Below, piece after piece: positions 1 to 8,574 of a stretch of DNA of 64,000 nt. Source of the stretch: Segatella copri (GTDB taxonomy: Bacteria; Bacteroidota; Bacteroidia; Bacteroidales; Bacteroidaceae); assembly GCF_949820605.1 (NCBI RefSeq), contig NZ_CATKVU010000006.1, forward strand, positions 434,001 to 498,000, written 5' to 3'. Within the stretch, counting starts at the first letter, position 1. Each line of letters starts with the position of its first letter. The position numbers and the translations under genes are program-made. The notes below the pieces were generated by a model. That model was given only the letters and a program-made list of their open reading frames with translations, was not told where the DNA came from and did not search any database.

Positions 1-1368
1 GGTGAAAATGGTGCTGGCGGTTGTGCTTATTGGGAACAATGTGCCCAGTGGCAGTCGTTCCAGGATTATCCTAACGAGTGTTTTGACCAGGACGCTCATT
101 ATGCTGTTTGGCTCAAGAATCATCATCGCCACTTCAACCATGAGTTCATGCGTTACGCAAGCTACTGGTTCCAGTATTGGTTTACTGAAAAGCATGGCAT
201 CGAGTCATACGCCCGTATCTGGAAAGAAAGCAAATATCCGGAGGATCCGCTCCAGACTTATATGCGCATCTATTGCAACAATAGTCTTGATGCACTCTAC
301 AAGGATTTGTATGCGTATAGTGCTCATTGTGCTGACTATGATTTCAAGGTTGTGCATCAGTATAAGAAGGAGGCTGCCATCAACTATTCTACCAAACTGT
401 ATAAGAACGATGGCTATTATCAGGTGGCTTATACTAACTGCCCGGGTACAACAGGTTTCAATCTCATCCCGCTGAATGTTCCTGCTTCGGGCAAGGTAAG
501 TGCAATGCTTGAGGGTTTGGCTCCTGGCTCTGCTTTGGCAGCTGGTGATCCAGGCACTGTGGTAGATGGAGATGGTAATGCCAAGAGTACTGTGACCAAG
601 TATAATTCACAGAGCAATACTCAGCAGAATTATCGTTATGGTTTTGTGGCTATCACCAAGGATGGTAAGTCGCATTATGGCGAGATGCATACAGGCAAGA
701 AAGGCACAGCAAACTACGAAGTTCCTGCCAATACCGAGCGCTTGTACCTCTGTGTGCTGGCTGCTCCTGATAAGTATAATCGCAATGCCTGGGATGATGA
801 TGAGACCAATGATGAGCAATGGCCTTATCGTGTGAAGTTCTCGGGTGCCGACTTGCTGGGCAACGTGACGATACCGGAAGGAGACCCTACTGACGTGGAG
901 ACTTCACTTGAAGTAAGTCTTGACGCAAGCAGCGAAAGCTATCCTCTGTATACCTTCAATCTCTTGAATGATGGTGTCATGGAGAAGATTGCAAAGGCAT
1001 TCAAGTTGCAGCCTTCTGAGATTGCAAGTGCTACATTGGAGGCTGGCGTTGTGAAAGCTGAGGGCTTCACGGGTCCTGCTGATGACAAGGTGGCTGTGGG
1101 CTTGACTAATCCTGATGGCAAGGTGTCGTATGCTTACTCTGCCAATGGAATCGGCTTCTGGATTGCAGAAGATGGTTCTTCCGGTGTTTGGGGAGATGGT
1201 ACGAAAATCTACTTCGAATATGATGCCGGGGGCTATGCTCTTACTGTGGGTCATAAGCCTGGTTCTTCTGAAAAGGGCAAGACTTATATCATCAAACCAA
1301 CCATGGTCTATAATAAGAATGGTAAACTGCATAAGGCAGTTATCACCATCAAGATGAAATTCGCATAG
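1..1368 (+). CDS. DUF6055-like secreted protein with C-terminal DUF4859 domain, 5' end outside window
   Basis: The reading frame is open from base 1, so about 455 C-terminal residues are visible and the start lies upstream. The first ~230 residues align by eye with the product at 3449-4801: both have an aromatic-rich stretch around a Y-W-F-x-Y-W / E-W-W segment, an E-K-H-G motif, and a following beta-rich module with an R-Y-G-(F/L)-V sequence. The last ~150 residues resemble DUF4859, a small beta domain common in Bacteroidota surface proteins. The HExxH region seen in the paralogue would lie upstream of the window. Function is unknown; a secreted or surface metallopeptidase-like protein is an inference from the paralogue. 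A hairpin terminator follows. Confidence 0.75.
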   Translation, partial: GENGAGGCAYWEQCAQWQSFQDYPNECFDQDAHYAVWLKNHHRHFNHEFMRYASYWFQYWFTEKHGIESYARIWKESKYPEDPLQTYMRIYCNNSLDALYKDLYAYSAHCADYDFKVVHQYKKEAAINYSTKLYKNDGYYQVAYTNCPGTTGFNLIPLNVPASGKVSAMLEGLAPGSALAAGDPGTVVDGDGNAKSTVTKYNSQSNTQQNYRYGFVAITKDGKSHYGEMHTGKKGTANYEVPANTERLYLCVLAAPDKYNRNAWDDDETNDEQWPYRVKFSGADLLGNVTIPEGDPTDVETSLEVSLDASSESYPLYTFNLLNDGVMEKIAKAFKLQPSEIASATLEAGVVKAEGFTGPADDKVAVGLTNPDGKVSYAYSANGIGFWIAEDGSSGVWGDGTKIYFEYDAGGYALTVGHKPGSSEKGKTYIIKPTMVYNKNGKLHKAVITIKMKFA

Positions 1369-1381
1369 TTAATATAGTTAC

Positions 1382-1433
1382 TTCCGTTGCTGACGTAAAA
1401 CTGTTGTTTTGCGGAATGCAACGGAACTTTTTT
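1382..1433 (+). terminator. Rho-independent terminator after the first gene
   Basis: TTCCGTTGC (1382-1390) pairs perfectly with GCAACGGAA (1418-1426) and is followed by C and six T. It starts 13 bases after the stop codon. Confidence 0.8.
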
Positions 1434-1724
1434 GTTTCTCCACTTATATTGATAACACTCTCGTTTCTCCTTTTAATACGTACATATCCGAAGCGTAAGA
1501 TGTGTTGTCTTAATACCCTATAATTCATAGTTTAAACAGTCATACATCCACGTTTATTTGGTTTGAACATCTTGATTTGTGTGGTTGCTGCCATATGCCG
1601 GCAATCACACGAATCTAATTCTTTAAGGTCTGATGCCATCTATCGCAAGCTTTTCAACAATGATATGCAGTATCTGATAGAGTGTAGTGAGAAAATCGTG
1701 AGGGATACCCCCAAATCGTGATGG

Positions 1725-1770
1725 ATAGCGTGATGGATATTTCCGTTTTCGAAGTATCTATCACGCTATT
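1725..1770. repeat. Imperfect inverted repeat
   Basis: The arm at 1725-1740 (ATAGCGTGATGGATAT) is the near-reverse complement of 1755-1770, with a 14-base loop. There is no T-run, so it is not a typical terminator. The half-site recurs singly near 1695, 1715 and 1817. Confidence 0.5.
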
Positions 1771-1868
1771 CAAGTGTCTGTATATTAGTATATTAAGATG
1801 TGTAATACATATAAATCGTGATGGATGATAGATTATTACATAAAATTTGTTCATATGAAGACTGCGCT

Positions 1869-2000
1869 GGGTTACTGATATTACTGCATCGGGTTACAGA
1901 TATTACTGCATCGGGTTACAGATATTACTGCATCGGGTTACAGATATTACTGCATCGGGTTACAGATATTACTGCATCGGGTTACAGATATTACTGCGTA
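1869..2000. repeat. Six-copy 22-bp tandem repeat array
   Basis: Six head-to-tail units of exactly 22 bases begin with GGGTTACAGATATTACTG. Unit 1 has one change (TTACTGA for TTACAGA), and unit 6 diverges in its last four bases. There are no spacers, so it is not a CRISPR array. Because 22 is not divisible by three, any open frame through it is a by-product. Confidence 0.9.
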
Positions 2001-2157
2001 AGCTAACGGAGCCGTATCCGTAGGCTTATCGAGACGTCTGCATCAGCTAACTGAGACGTCTGAACTCGCTTACTGAACTACTTGAGGTGCTTGGCTGAAC
2101 AGCTTGAATTGCTTGGCAGAAGTGTGATACAGCTACTTATTATGGACGCAAACTTGT

Positions 2158-2220
2158 CGCCCTGTAAGGGCAAAAGCTTTAAAAACCAAGGATTTATAAA
2201 GCTTTTGCCCTTACAGGGCG
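2158..2220. repeat. Perfect 24-bp inverted repeat downstream of the Rpn gene
   Basis: 2158-2181 (CGCCCTGTAAGGGCAAAAGC plus four bases) is the exact reverse complement of 2197-2220, with a 15-base loop. The flank at 2221-2300 continues with repeat-like sequence (GGGCGCTGCCCT near 2247, GGGCCTTCAGCCC near 2273). The core GGGCAAAAGC recurs in the hairpin at 26895-26946. It resembles the REP-like palindromes often met in Bacteroidota intergenic DNA; that family link is from memory. Confidence 0.75.
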
Positions 2221-2315
2221 CCTTGCTGATTGCTATTATACCCAGGGCGCTGCCCTGAGCTAGGAGCTTTTGGGCCTTCAGCCCGTTCTTGAACCACATG
2301 CGAAAGTTCTGTTGT

Positions 2316-3188
2316 TTAAACAAGTCTCTCTATATATTCTATTGAAAGGTCTGTACCTTTGGCAACTTGCTCTTGTGTGAGCCCCATGCCGAGAAGACGT
2401 TTTGCGGTGGCCAACTTTTCTTTGGCAACACCTTCTTCTCTGCCTTCTTTCCTGCCTTCTTCCTTCGCAGTATCGATTGAATTTTTTATGTCTCGATAGG
2501 CCTTAAGACTATCCTCGTATTCTCGTAATTCTTGTTGACTGAATTTAGCGATTTCAGCTTCTTCAAACAATTTCGTGAAAATTCTTTCTTTTAAAGCTTT
2601 CGGTCGTTTGTCAAGCTTGGGTAAATTCTTGAGTACATAGAGCCATTTGTCATACAGAGTTTCTAGCTCAGCCTCGCTTTTGTTGAATTTGGCAATTTCA
2701 ATATACTTGAAAGAAAGCTTGTCGTTAAAGACCTTGAATGTCTTTTTGTCTAGCAGACCAACATCGTGATTGATTTCTTTTTGGTCGAAAGCTTCTTCCT
2801 TAAAATCAAAATTGAGCAATGCTACTGTATAAACGTGGTCTAGCTTGAAATTCCAATCCTGTCCTTTTGGGGCTTGCTCTCTGATAGGAAATGTAGAGTA
2901 GAAGAGAGAACGGTCTTTGAAGTATTTCTGAAAAGCGTTCTGCATTTCAACGATGAACTTTTCTCCTTTCTCATTTTCACAGTACACGTCAAAGATAGCT
3001 TTGCGCTCAGCGAAAACATCACCAACGTGCTCGCTATTGAGGTAGCGGACATCCTTAATGACCTGCTCTCCATCGAAAAGTGAATTCAGAAAGTTGATGA
3101 GCAAGTCTTTATTTGGCTTTGTTCCAAATATACGTTTGAAACCAAAGTCGGTAAGTAAGCTAATATATCGTTCTTCTGATAATCTCAT
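2316..3188 (-). CDS. Rpn family recombination-promoting nuclease / putative transposase (PD-(D/E)XK)
   Basis: The 290-residue product starts with the family's typical D-F-G-F-K-R-I-F-G segment (residues ~14-22). Around residues 67-84 it has the PD-(D/E)XK core: F-D-V-Y, then a turn and F-I-V-E-M-Q, giving the D...E-x-Q metal and catalytic set. The C-terminus has a K/E-rich region with R-K-E-G-R-E-E-G, followed by a short helix-turn-helix-like segment; both are usual in the family. Rpn proteins are PDDEXK nucleases that raise RecA-independent recombination in E. coli. It has its own -7 element at 3235-3228 and lies alone between two DUF6055-like genes, next to the palindrome at 2158-2220, so it may be a mobile insertion. 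Host benefit is unknown. Confidence 0.85.
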   Translation of the reverse strand: MRLSEERYISLLTDFGFKRIFGTKPNKDLLINFLNSLFDGEQVIKDVRYLNSEHVGDVFAERKAIFDVYCENEKGEKFIVEMQNAFQKYFKDRSLFYSTFPIREQAPKGQDWNFKLDHVYTVALLNFDFKEEAFDQKEINHDVGLLDKKTFKVFNDKLSFKYIEIAKFNKSEAELETLYDKWLYVLKNLPKLDKRPKALKERIFTKLFEEAEIAKFSQQELREYEDSLKAYRDIKNSIDTAKEEGRKEGREEGVAKEKLATAKRLLGMGLTQEQVAKGTDLSIEYIERLV

Positions 3189-3227
3189 AATCTGTTCTTT
3201 TTATAGAATTCTTTTGGCAAAGATACG

Positions 3228-3235
3228 ACTTTTTA
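3228..3235 (-). promoter_or_regulatory. Bacteroidota -7 element for the Rpn gene
   Basis: On the minus strand this reads TATCTTTG (TAnnTTTG consensus), 40 bases before the ATG at 3188. Confidence 0.6.
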
Positions 3236-3371
3236 TAATATCTCCCAAGTTTTTTTGCACAAATCTATCATTTTGATGTAATTTTTGACAAATCTCTAAG
3301 ATGTTCTTTGAGAAGATACGATATTTATATCATTTTAGACGATATTGCGAGCGTTTTTGCAAGATTATCAG

Positions 3372-3438
3372 TACTTTTGTGGCGAAATATCAATAACGAA
3401 AAGAATAAATAACGCAAAAATATAAATAACGCAAAAAT
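3372..3438 (+). promoter_or_regulatory. Promoter and repeated leader of the DUF6055 gene
   Basis: TACTTTTG at 3372-3379 fits the -7 consensus. The leader then holds two adjacent perfect 17-base copies (ATAAATAACGCAAAAAT) at 3405-3421 and 3422-3438, ending 10 bases before the ATG. Confidence 0.55.
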
Positions 3439-3448
3439 CATAACCGAA

Positions 3449-4801
3449 ATGAAACGAATCTTTTTATCGCTGATACTCACAGCGGCAACCTTGCCTTGGG
3501 CTACTGCAGTCCTGGCACAGCAGGACCCATCTGAGGCTCCTGCCACCAGACCCGTAAATCCTGTTTCTGCACCACAGAAACTCATCTTCGTACCGGACTC
3601 TCTGAAACCCTATGATTTCAACAAGGATGATGAGAGATGGTGCTGGCGACATAGTGCACAGACCCAGAATATCGTGTATTTCTGGGAAAAGCCATTCGGA
3701 GACAATCCGCAGAATCCTCCTTCGCTCGAAGGTAAGCCGATGAAATTCGACCTGGGCAATCTACAGACTCAGGTAGAACGGTTCTATCGTTTCTTCCGTG
3801 ACACCCTGAAGTTCTCTCTACCAGGCAGCATCTGCGACAAGTATAAGATGATGGTGATGGTGAACTATTCGCTGGAAGGAACTGCTTACGGCGGAACTTA
3901 CGATGACTTTATCGGCGCGCTCTGGGTAACCCCTAACCGTATTCAAGATAAGAAACTCAACTGTCTGGCTCATGAGTTGGGACATAGTTTCCAACTTCAG
4001 ATTATGGCAGACAAAACGGGCGAAGCCTGGGGAGGAAGTGGCTTCTTCGAGATGACATCCCAATGGATGCTCTGGAGAGTGAATCCCGACTGGATAACAG
4101 ATGAGAAGTATCATTTCGATGCCTTCAGACAGCTTACCCATAAGGGGTATCTGCATCTGGACAACATCTATCATTCGCCATACGTGATAGAATGGTGGGC
4201 TGAGAAGCATGGTTTGGAAAGCATCGCCCAGCTCTATCGTGAGGGAAAAGTAGGAGAGGACCCGGTTGTTACCTACAAGCGGAAGTATAAGATGAGTCAG
4301 AAGCTGTTTAATGATGAGATGTTCGACTGCTACCGTCATCTCGTGAACTTCGATTTCGATTATGCCCGTAAGGAGACCCGACCTTATGCCTGCACCTTTG
4401 ATACCAGGATGCTGGAGCAGAAAAATGGTTATCTCCGTCCGGATACAGCTTCGGTTCCAGAGAACTATGGTTTCAATGCCATTAAGCTGGAAATCCCGAA
4501 GGCTGGCAAGAAGGTTACAGTAGATTTCAGAGCTCTCGATGCCGAGGGTAAGGTGTTCAAGGCATCTAAGGACAAGATGGCACGAACCATCGGCTACCGT
4601 TATGGTTTGGTGGGAGTAACTGCCGATACCGATGAATGCATCTACAGCCCGATGGGCGAAGCGATGAATGGAAAGGTTTCGCTTGTGGCTCCAAAGTCCC
4701 AGCCTCTCAAGGCGCTCTATCTCGTGGTGATGGGTGCTCCTTCGAATCATTCGCTCGATCCATCTTCCCGCCGTTTCCCTTATGAGGTAAGAGTGAAGTA
4801 G
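3449..4801 (+). CDS. DUF6055-like secreted putative zinc metallopeptidase
   Basis: The 450-residue product begins with a clear signal peptide (residues 1-23, ending V-L-A). A Pro-rich linker precedes an F-V-P-D-S-L-K-P-Y-D-F entry segment. The zinc-binding motif HELGH is at residues 175-179, with W-G-G-S-G-F-F-E about 17 residues later offering a candidate third ligand (gluzincin-like spacing). Residues ~250-330 match the N-terminal part visible in the gene at 1-1368. The family is annotated only as a domain of unknown function, so peptidase activity is inferred from HExxH and from the M64 and S9 peptidases directly downstream on the same strand. It ends 30 bases before the next start, consistent with an operon. 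Confidence 0.75.
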   Translation: MKRIFLSLILTAATLPWATAVLAQQDPSEAPATRPVNPVSAPQKLIFVPDSLKPYDFNKDDERWCWRHSAQTQNIVYFWEKPFGDNPQNPPSLEGKPMKFDLGNLQTQVERFYRFFRDTLKFSLPGSICDKYKMMVMVNYSLEGTAYGGTYDDFIGALWVTPNRIQDKKLNCLAHELGHSFQLQIMADKTGEAWGGSGFFEMTSQWMLWRVNPDWITDEKYHFDAFRQLTHKGYLHLDNIYHSPYVIEWWAEKHGLESIAQLYREGKVGEDPVVTYKRKYKMSQKLFNDEMFDCYRHLVNFDFDYARKETRPYACTFDTRMLEQKNGYLRPDTASVPENYGFNAIKLEIPKAGKKVTVDFRALDAEGKVFKASKDKMARTIGYRYGLVGVTADTDECIYSPMGEAMNGKVSLVAPKSQPLKALYLVVMGAPSNHSLDPSSRRFPYEVRVK

Positions 4802-4831
4802 ATATCATTATTAAAGAGAATGAAATAAAAA

Positions 4832-6160
4832 ATGAAGAATAAGACTTTATTTACTGCATCCCTCGCCTTGATGATGGCTTTGCCGATGCAGGCACAGCGC
4901 TTTGAAGACAACTTCGAAGATAAGACGCTGCGACTGGATTACATCGTGGCGGGCGATAGCGTGAACCAGGCTATCTATTTTGAACAGGCTTACAGCAACC
5001 CTACCTGGGCGGGCAGAAAGACAAGACTGGATGAGAAATTCCTGAACGGAAACGGACAGGTGACCGTGTATGAGCATGGCACCAACAAGGTGCTCTATGT
5101 AAACACCTTCTCTACACTCTTCCAGGAGTGGCAGCTTACACAGGAGGCTAAGCATCTGCAGAAATCATTCGAGAGCAGTTTCCTCGTGCCGTTCCCGAAG
5201 AAGCCGGTGGATGTAAGCATCACCCTGAGCGATACGCATCAGAAGGTGACTGCAGAACTGCGCCATACCATCAATCCACAGGATATCCTCATCCGACCAT
5301 TGGGCGAGAATGGCATCCCTTACCGCTATATCGTGAAGAGCGGAGAGACTGCCGACTGTGTTGACCTCGCCATCATCGCCGAGGGCTATCGCCAGGACCA
5401 GATGGATAAGTTCTATCAGGATGCGCAGCGGGCAGCTGATGCCATCTTCGAGCGCGAACCTTTCGCTTCGCTCAAGTCGAGATTCAACGTGGTGGCTGTT
5501 GCGGCTCCATCGCTCGATGAGGGACCAAGTATTCCGCACGAAGGGAAATGGAAGAACACGATGGCTTGCTCTCATTACGATACTTTTTATTCGAACCGTT
5601 ATCTCACCACGAGCAAGATTCATCGCATCTATGATGCCTTGAGTAATGTGCCTTTCGAGCAGATTATCGTATTGGTGAATTCTCCTACGTATGGTGGCGG
5701 CGGCATCTACAACCAGGTTACGCTTTCCACCTCTGATCATCCTACGTTCAAGAAGGTGCTGGTACATGAGTTCGGTCATGGCTATGCGGGCTTGGGTGAT
5801 GAGTACAGTACCGATGAGTACGACCCGATGTATCCTGGTGATACCGAGCCTTGGGAGCCTAACCTCACCACGCTGAAGGATTTCCAGAGCAAGTGGGCGG
5901 ATATGATGCCGAAGGGCGTGAAGATTCCTACGCCGCTTGCCAAACTTCCGGATCATAAGAATATCAGAAATGAGAAGGAGCAGAAGAAACTCAACGAAGC
6001 CGTCTTCAAGATTGGTGTATTCGAGGGGGCGGGCAACCAGAGCAAGGGATGTTACCGTCCGGCACAGGTTTGCCGTATGCGAATCAACGAAGTGGATGAT
6101 TTCTGTCCGGTTTGCCAGCGTGCCATCCGACGCATCACCGATTTCTATACTGGGAAATAA
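4832..6160 (+). CDS. M64 family (IgA peptidase-type) secreted metallopeptidase
   Basis: The 442-residue product has a signal peptide (residues 1-21, ending M-Q-A). The N-terminal ~130 residues form the beta-rich M64_N-type domain. The catalytic domain contains V-D-L-A-I-I-A-E-G-Y (~170) and the zinc motif HEFGH at residues 312-316, followed by G-Y-A-G-L-G-D-E-Y, the M64 signature. A Cys-rich end (C-Y-R-P...C-R-M-R...F-C-P-V-C-Q) is also typical. The family is named for the Clostridium ramosum IgA peptidase, but Bacteroidota members are generally uncharacterised, so IgA as substrate should not be assumed. It lies 30 bases after the DUF6055 gene and 60 before the S9 peptidase. Confidence 0.88.
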   Translation: MKNKTLFTASLALMMALPMQAQRFEDNFEDKTLRLDYIVAGDSVNQAIYFEQAYSNPTWAGRKTRLDEKFLNGNGQVTVYEHGTNKVLYVNTFSTLFQEWQLTQEAKHLQKSFESSFLVPFPKKPVDVSITLSDTHQKVTAELRHTINPQDILIRPLGENGIPYRYIVKSGETADCVDLAIIAEGYRQDQMDKFYQDAQRAADAIFEREPFASLKSRFNVVAVAAPSLDEGPSIPHEGKWKNTMACSHYDTFYSNRYLTTSKIHRIYDALSNVPFEQIIVLVNSPTYGGGGIYNQVTLSTSDHPTFKKVLVHEFGHGYAGLGDEYSTDEYDPMYPGDTEPWEPNLTTLKDFQSKWADMMPKGVKIPTPLAKLPDHKNIRNEKEQKKLNEAVFKIGVFEGAGNQSKGCYRPAQVCRMRINEVDDFCPVCQRAIRRITDFYTGK

Positions 6161-6220
6161 TATTTTCCTAACTGGAGAAAAAAGATACTAAAGAAGTCAA
6201 CAAGTAAAATATCAAGCATA

Positions 6221-8368
6221 ATGAAGAATAAGATTTTAGGCCTTTCGCTGTTGAGCGCAGTTCTGGCGATGCCGGCAGCTACAGCTTCAGCACAGGGCAC
6301 ATTAGAAGATTACAACAGAGCCTATGCGCTGCGTCATCAGTTTTCAGCCGACTCCGTGTTCCATTGGGCACGCTCATCGGCTTGGTGCGATTCTACCCAT
6401 GTATTGCATTATCAGATTTCTACTCCTCAGGGCAAGAAGTTTGTATCCTATGATGCCGACAAGGATGAGATGAAGACTTATGAGTCGCAGGAAGCGATGG
6501 AGAAGGCGCTGGGCATCAAGCCTCGCCGCCCTTATAAACCTCAGTTTGGCAGACGCCACGAGCGCCATTGGATGGAGGTAGATGAGGAGAAGGAGGCTTA
6601 TCCGGTACTTTCGCCCGACGGCAAGATGGAAGCCTACATCGAAGGTTACAACGTGGTGGTTCATGAGGCAGGAAAACCTTATACCGAAGCCAAGCGAATC
6701 CTCACTCAGGATGGTACCATCGGATGCTATTACAGCAACCGCATCCAATGGAGTCCAGACGGCAAGCACATCTTCGTATGCAAGCGTGTGCCGGTAGAGA
6801 AGCGCTATGCTTACTACGTGGAATCTTCGCCTGCCGACCAGCTGCAGCCTATCCTCCACAAGCAGGAGTATGCCAAGCCGGGCGATGCCCTGCCACAGCA
6901 CTATCCGGTCATCATCGATGTGGCTACCGGAAAGAAGGTGGAGGCTGACAAGCATCAGATAGAAAACCAGTATGAACTGGAGTGGATGCAATGGACACCA
7001 GACAGCAAGGAGGTGACGATGGAGTACAACCAGCGTGGGCATCATCTCTATCAGATGCTGGCGATGAATGCCGAAACCGGCAAGCTTCGTACCGTGGTAG
7101 AGGAGCGTGCCAATACTTTCGTAAACTATGGTCGTCTGTGGCGTCAGTTTATCAAGGATGGCAAGCAACTGCTCTGGATGAGCGAGCGCGACAACTGGAA
7201 TCATCTCTATCTCTACGATGTGCAGAAATCGAAGGTTATCCGACAGATTACAAAGGGCGACTGGTTTGTTCGCGGCATCCAGCGTGTGGATGAAGAGAAG
7301 GGAGAAATTTATTTCTCGGCTAGTGGCGTGAACAAGAATGAGGACCCATATCTGGTACATTATTATAAAATAGGTATCGACGGCAAGAATATGGTGGCGC
7401 TCACTCCCGAAGAGGGCAATCATAGTGCCCAGTACACCTACGATTACCATTATCTCCTGGATACCTATTCTAAGGTGGATGCCGCTCCTGTTACCGTGCT
7501 CAGAGATGCGCAGACCGGTAAGCTCGTCAAGACTCTGGAGACGGCTGATATTGCTACTTTGAAGAAGCACGGATGGGTAGCTCCTGAGGTGTTTGTGGCT
7601 AAGGGGCGTGATGGCAAGACCGATATGTGGGGCATCATCCAGCGCCCTACCAATTTCGATCCGAACAAGAAATATCCGGTTATTGAGTATATCTATTCGG
7701 GTCCGGGCGATGCCTATACTCCGAAGAGTTTCATGCCATACAACTGGTACACCACTTCGCTTGCCGAACTCGGTTTCATCGTAGTCCAGCTCGATGCGAT
7801 GGGAACTTCCTATCGCGGCAAGAAGTTTGAGGAGGTTTGCTACAAGAATCTGAAGGATGCCGGATTCCCAGACCGTGAGCTCTGGATCAAGGCTGCAGCC
7901 AAGAAGTATCCTTATATGGATGCTGATAATGTGGCAATCTATGGCTGTTCGGCAGGCGGACAGGAGAGTACCACAGCCGTATTGCTGCATGGCGATTTCT
8001 ACAAGGCTGCCTATAGTGCCTGCGGCTGTCACGATAACCGGATGGATAAAATCTGGTGGAACGAGCAATGGATGAGCTGGCCTATCGATTCCAGTTACGT
8101 AGAGTGCAGCAACGTGGAGAACGCCCACAAGCTGGAGCGCCCGTTGATGCTGGTGGTAGGCGAGATAGATGACAACGTAGATCCTTCGAGCACCTATCAG
8201 GTGGTGAATGCCCTGGAAAAGGCGAACAAGGATTTCGAACTCGTGGTGATTCCTGGAGCCCATCATACCATGGGCGAACTCTATGGCGAGCACAAGCGTT
8301 ACGATTTCTTCGTGAAGAATCTGCTGGGTGTGAAACCGCCTAAATGGAGTGATGTAAAGAGCAAGTAA
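6221..8368 (+). CDS. S9 family dipeptidyl-peptidase IV-like serine peptidase
   Basis: The 715-residue product has a signal peptide (residues 1-24), an N-terminal beta-propeller (about 40-460) and an alpha/beta-hydrolase domain at the C-terminus. The nucleophile is Ser577 in Y-G-C-S-A-G-G (G-x-S-x-G-G); the acid is probably Asp650 in E-I-D-D-N-V-D-P; and the base lies in G-A-H-H-T-M-G near residue 687. The order and length fit prolyl-oligopeptidase/DPP IV relatives, which remove N-terminal dipeptides in the periplasm or at the surface. It is last in the peptidase run and is followed by a strong terminator, so the two-component gene after it is transcribed separately. Confidence 0.9.
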   Translation: MKNKILGLSLLSAVLAMPAATASAQGTLEDYNRAYALRHQFSADSVFHWARSSAWCDSTHVLHYQISTPQGKKFVSYDADKDEMKTYESQEAMEKALGIKPRRPYKPQFGRRHERHWMEVDEEKEAYPVLSPDGKMEAYIEGYNVVVHEAGKPYTEAKRILTQDGTIGCYYSNRIQWSPDGKHIFVCKRVPVEKRYAYYVESSPADQLQPILHKQEYAKPGDALPQHYPVIIDVATGKKVEADKHQIENQYELEWMQWTPDSKEVTMEYNQRGHHLYQMLAMNAETGKLRTVVEERANTFVNYGRLWRQFIKDGKQLLWMSERDNWNHLYLYDVQKSKVIRQITKGDWFVRGIQRVDEEKGEIYFSASGVNKNEDPYLVHYYKIGIDGKNMVALTPEEGNHSAQYTYDYHYLLDTYSKVDAAPVTVLRDAQTGKLVKTLETADIATLKKHGWVAPEVFVAKGRDGKTDMWGIIQRPTNFDPNKKYPVIEYIYSGPGDAYTPKSFMPYNWYTTSLAELGFIVVQLDAMGTSYRGKKFEEVCYKNLKDAGFPDRELWIKAAAKKYPYMDADNVAIYGCSAGGQESTTAVLLHGDFYKAAYSACGCHDNRMDKIWWNEQWMSWPIDSSYVECSNVENAHKLERPLMLVVGEIDDNVDPSSTYQVVNALEKANKDFELVVIPGAHHTMGELYGEHKRYDFFVKNLLGVKPPKWSDVKSK

Positions 8369-8424
8369 TTCAGGTTTCAATCTGTTGATAGTGAAACTTC
8401 TCACTTGAATCATTATTTAAGTTT

Positions 8425-8491
8425 TGCCCTGAAGCAAACAGATAGTCTTACTATTAAAAAGTAGCTATTTGTTTGTTTCGGGGCTTTTTTT
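8425..8491 (+). terminator. Terminator after the peptidase operon
   Basis: A long imperfect hairpin (GCCCTGAAGCAAACAGATAG ... CTATTTGTTTGTTTCGGGGC) is followed by seven T. Confidence 0.85.
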
Positions 8492-8497
8492 GTTCTT

Positions 8498-8532
8498 TTT
8501 GTTGTATTTCTCGTTATATTTTTGTAATTTTG
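8498..8532 (+). promoter_or_regulatory. Promoter of the hybrid two-component gene
   Basis: TTTG at 8498-8501 (-33) and TAATTTTG at 8525-8532 (-7) match the Bacteroidota sigma-ABfr consensus. The ATG is 43 bases further on. Confidence 0.7.
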
Positions 8533-8574
8533 CGGCATTATTTTATCTAACAACAGAAAATAAAGACCCATATA

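Larger units (their letters stand above)
1434..2157. other. Gene-free region with hairpins and a tandem array
   Basis: No convincing coding sequence is present. It holds an imperfect hairpin at 1574-1615 (15-base arms), another at 1725-1770 with arms based on ATAGCGTGATGGATA, three loose copies of TCGTGAKGGAT around 1696-1830, the 22-bp array at 1869-2000, and after it two copies of GAGACGTCTG near 2030-2060. The remainder is AT-rich filler. Confidence 0.6.

Noticed and set aside
1869..2000. CRISPR array
   Set aside because: Units are contiguous with no spacers and there are no cas genes.
1818..2006. Repetitive 62-residue frame over the 22-bp array
   Set aside because: Period 22 shifts frame each unit; the start is arbitrary and there is no promoter match.
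2078..2323. 81-residue minus-strand frame downstream of the Rpn gene
   Set aside because: It translates the palindrome and REP-like flank.
6374..8413. Very long open frame (679 codons) on the minus strand
   Set aside because: It is the complement of the S9 peptidase gene, whose catalytic motifs are clear; the antisense translation has no recognisable domain.
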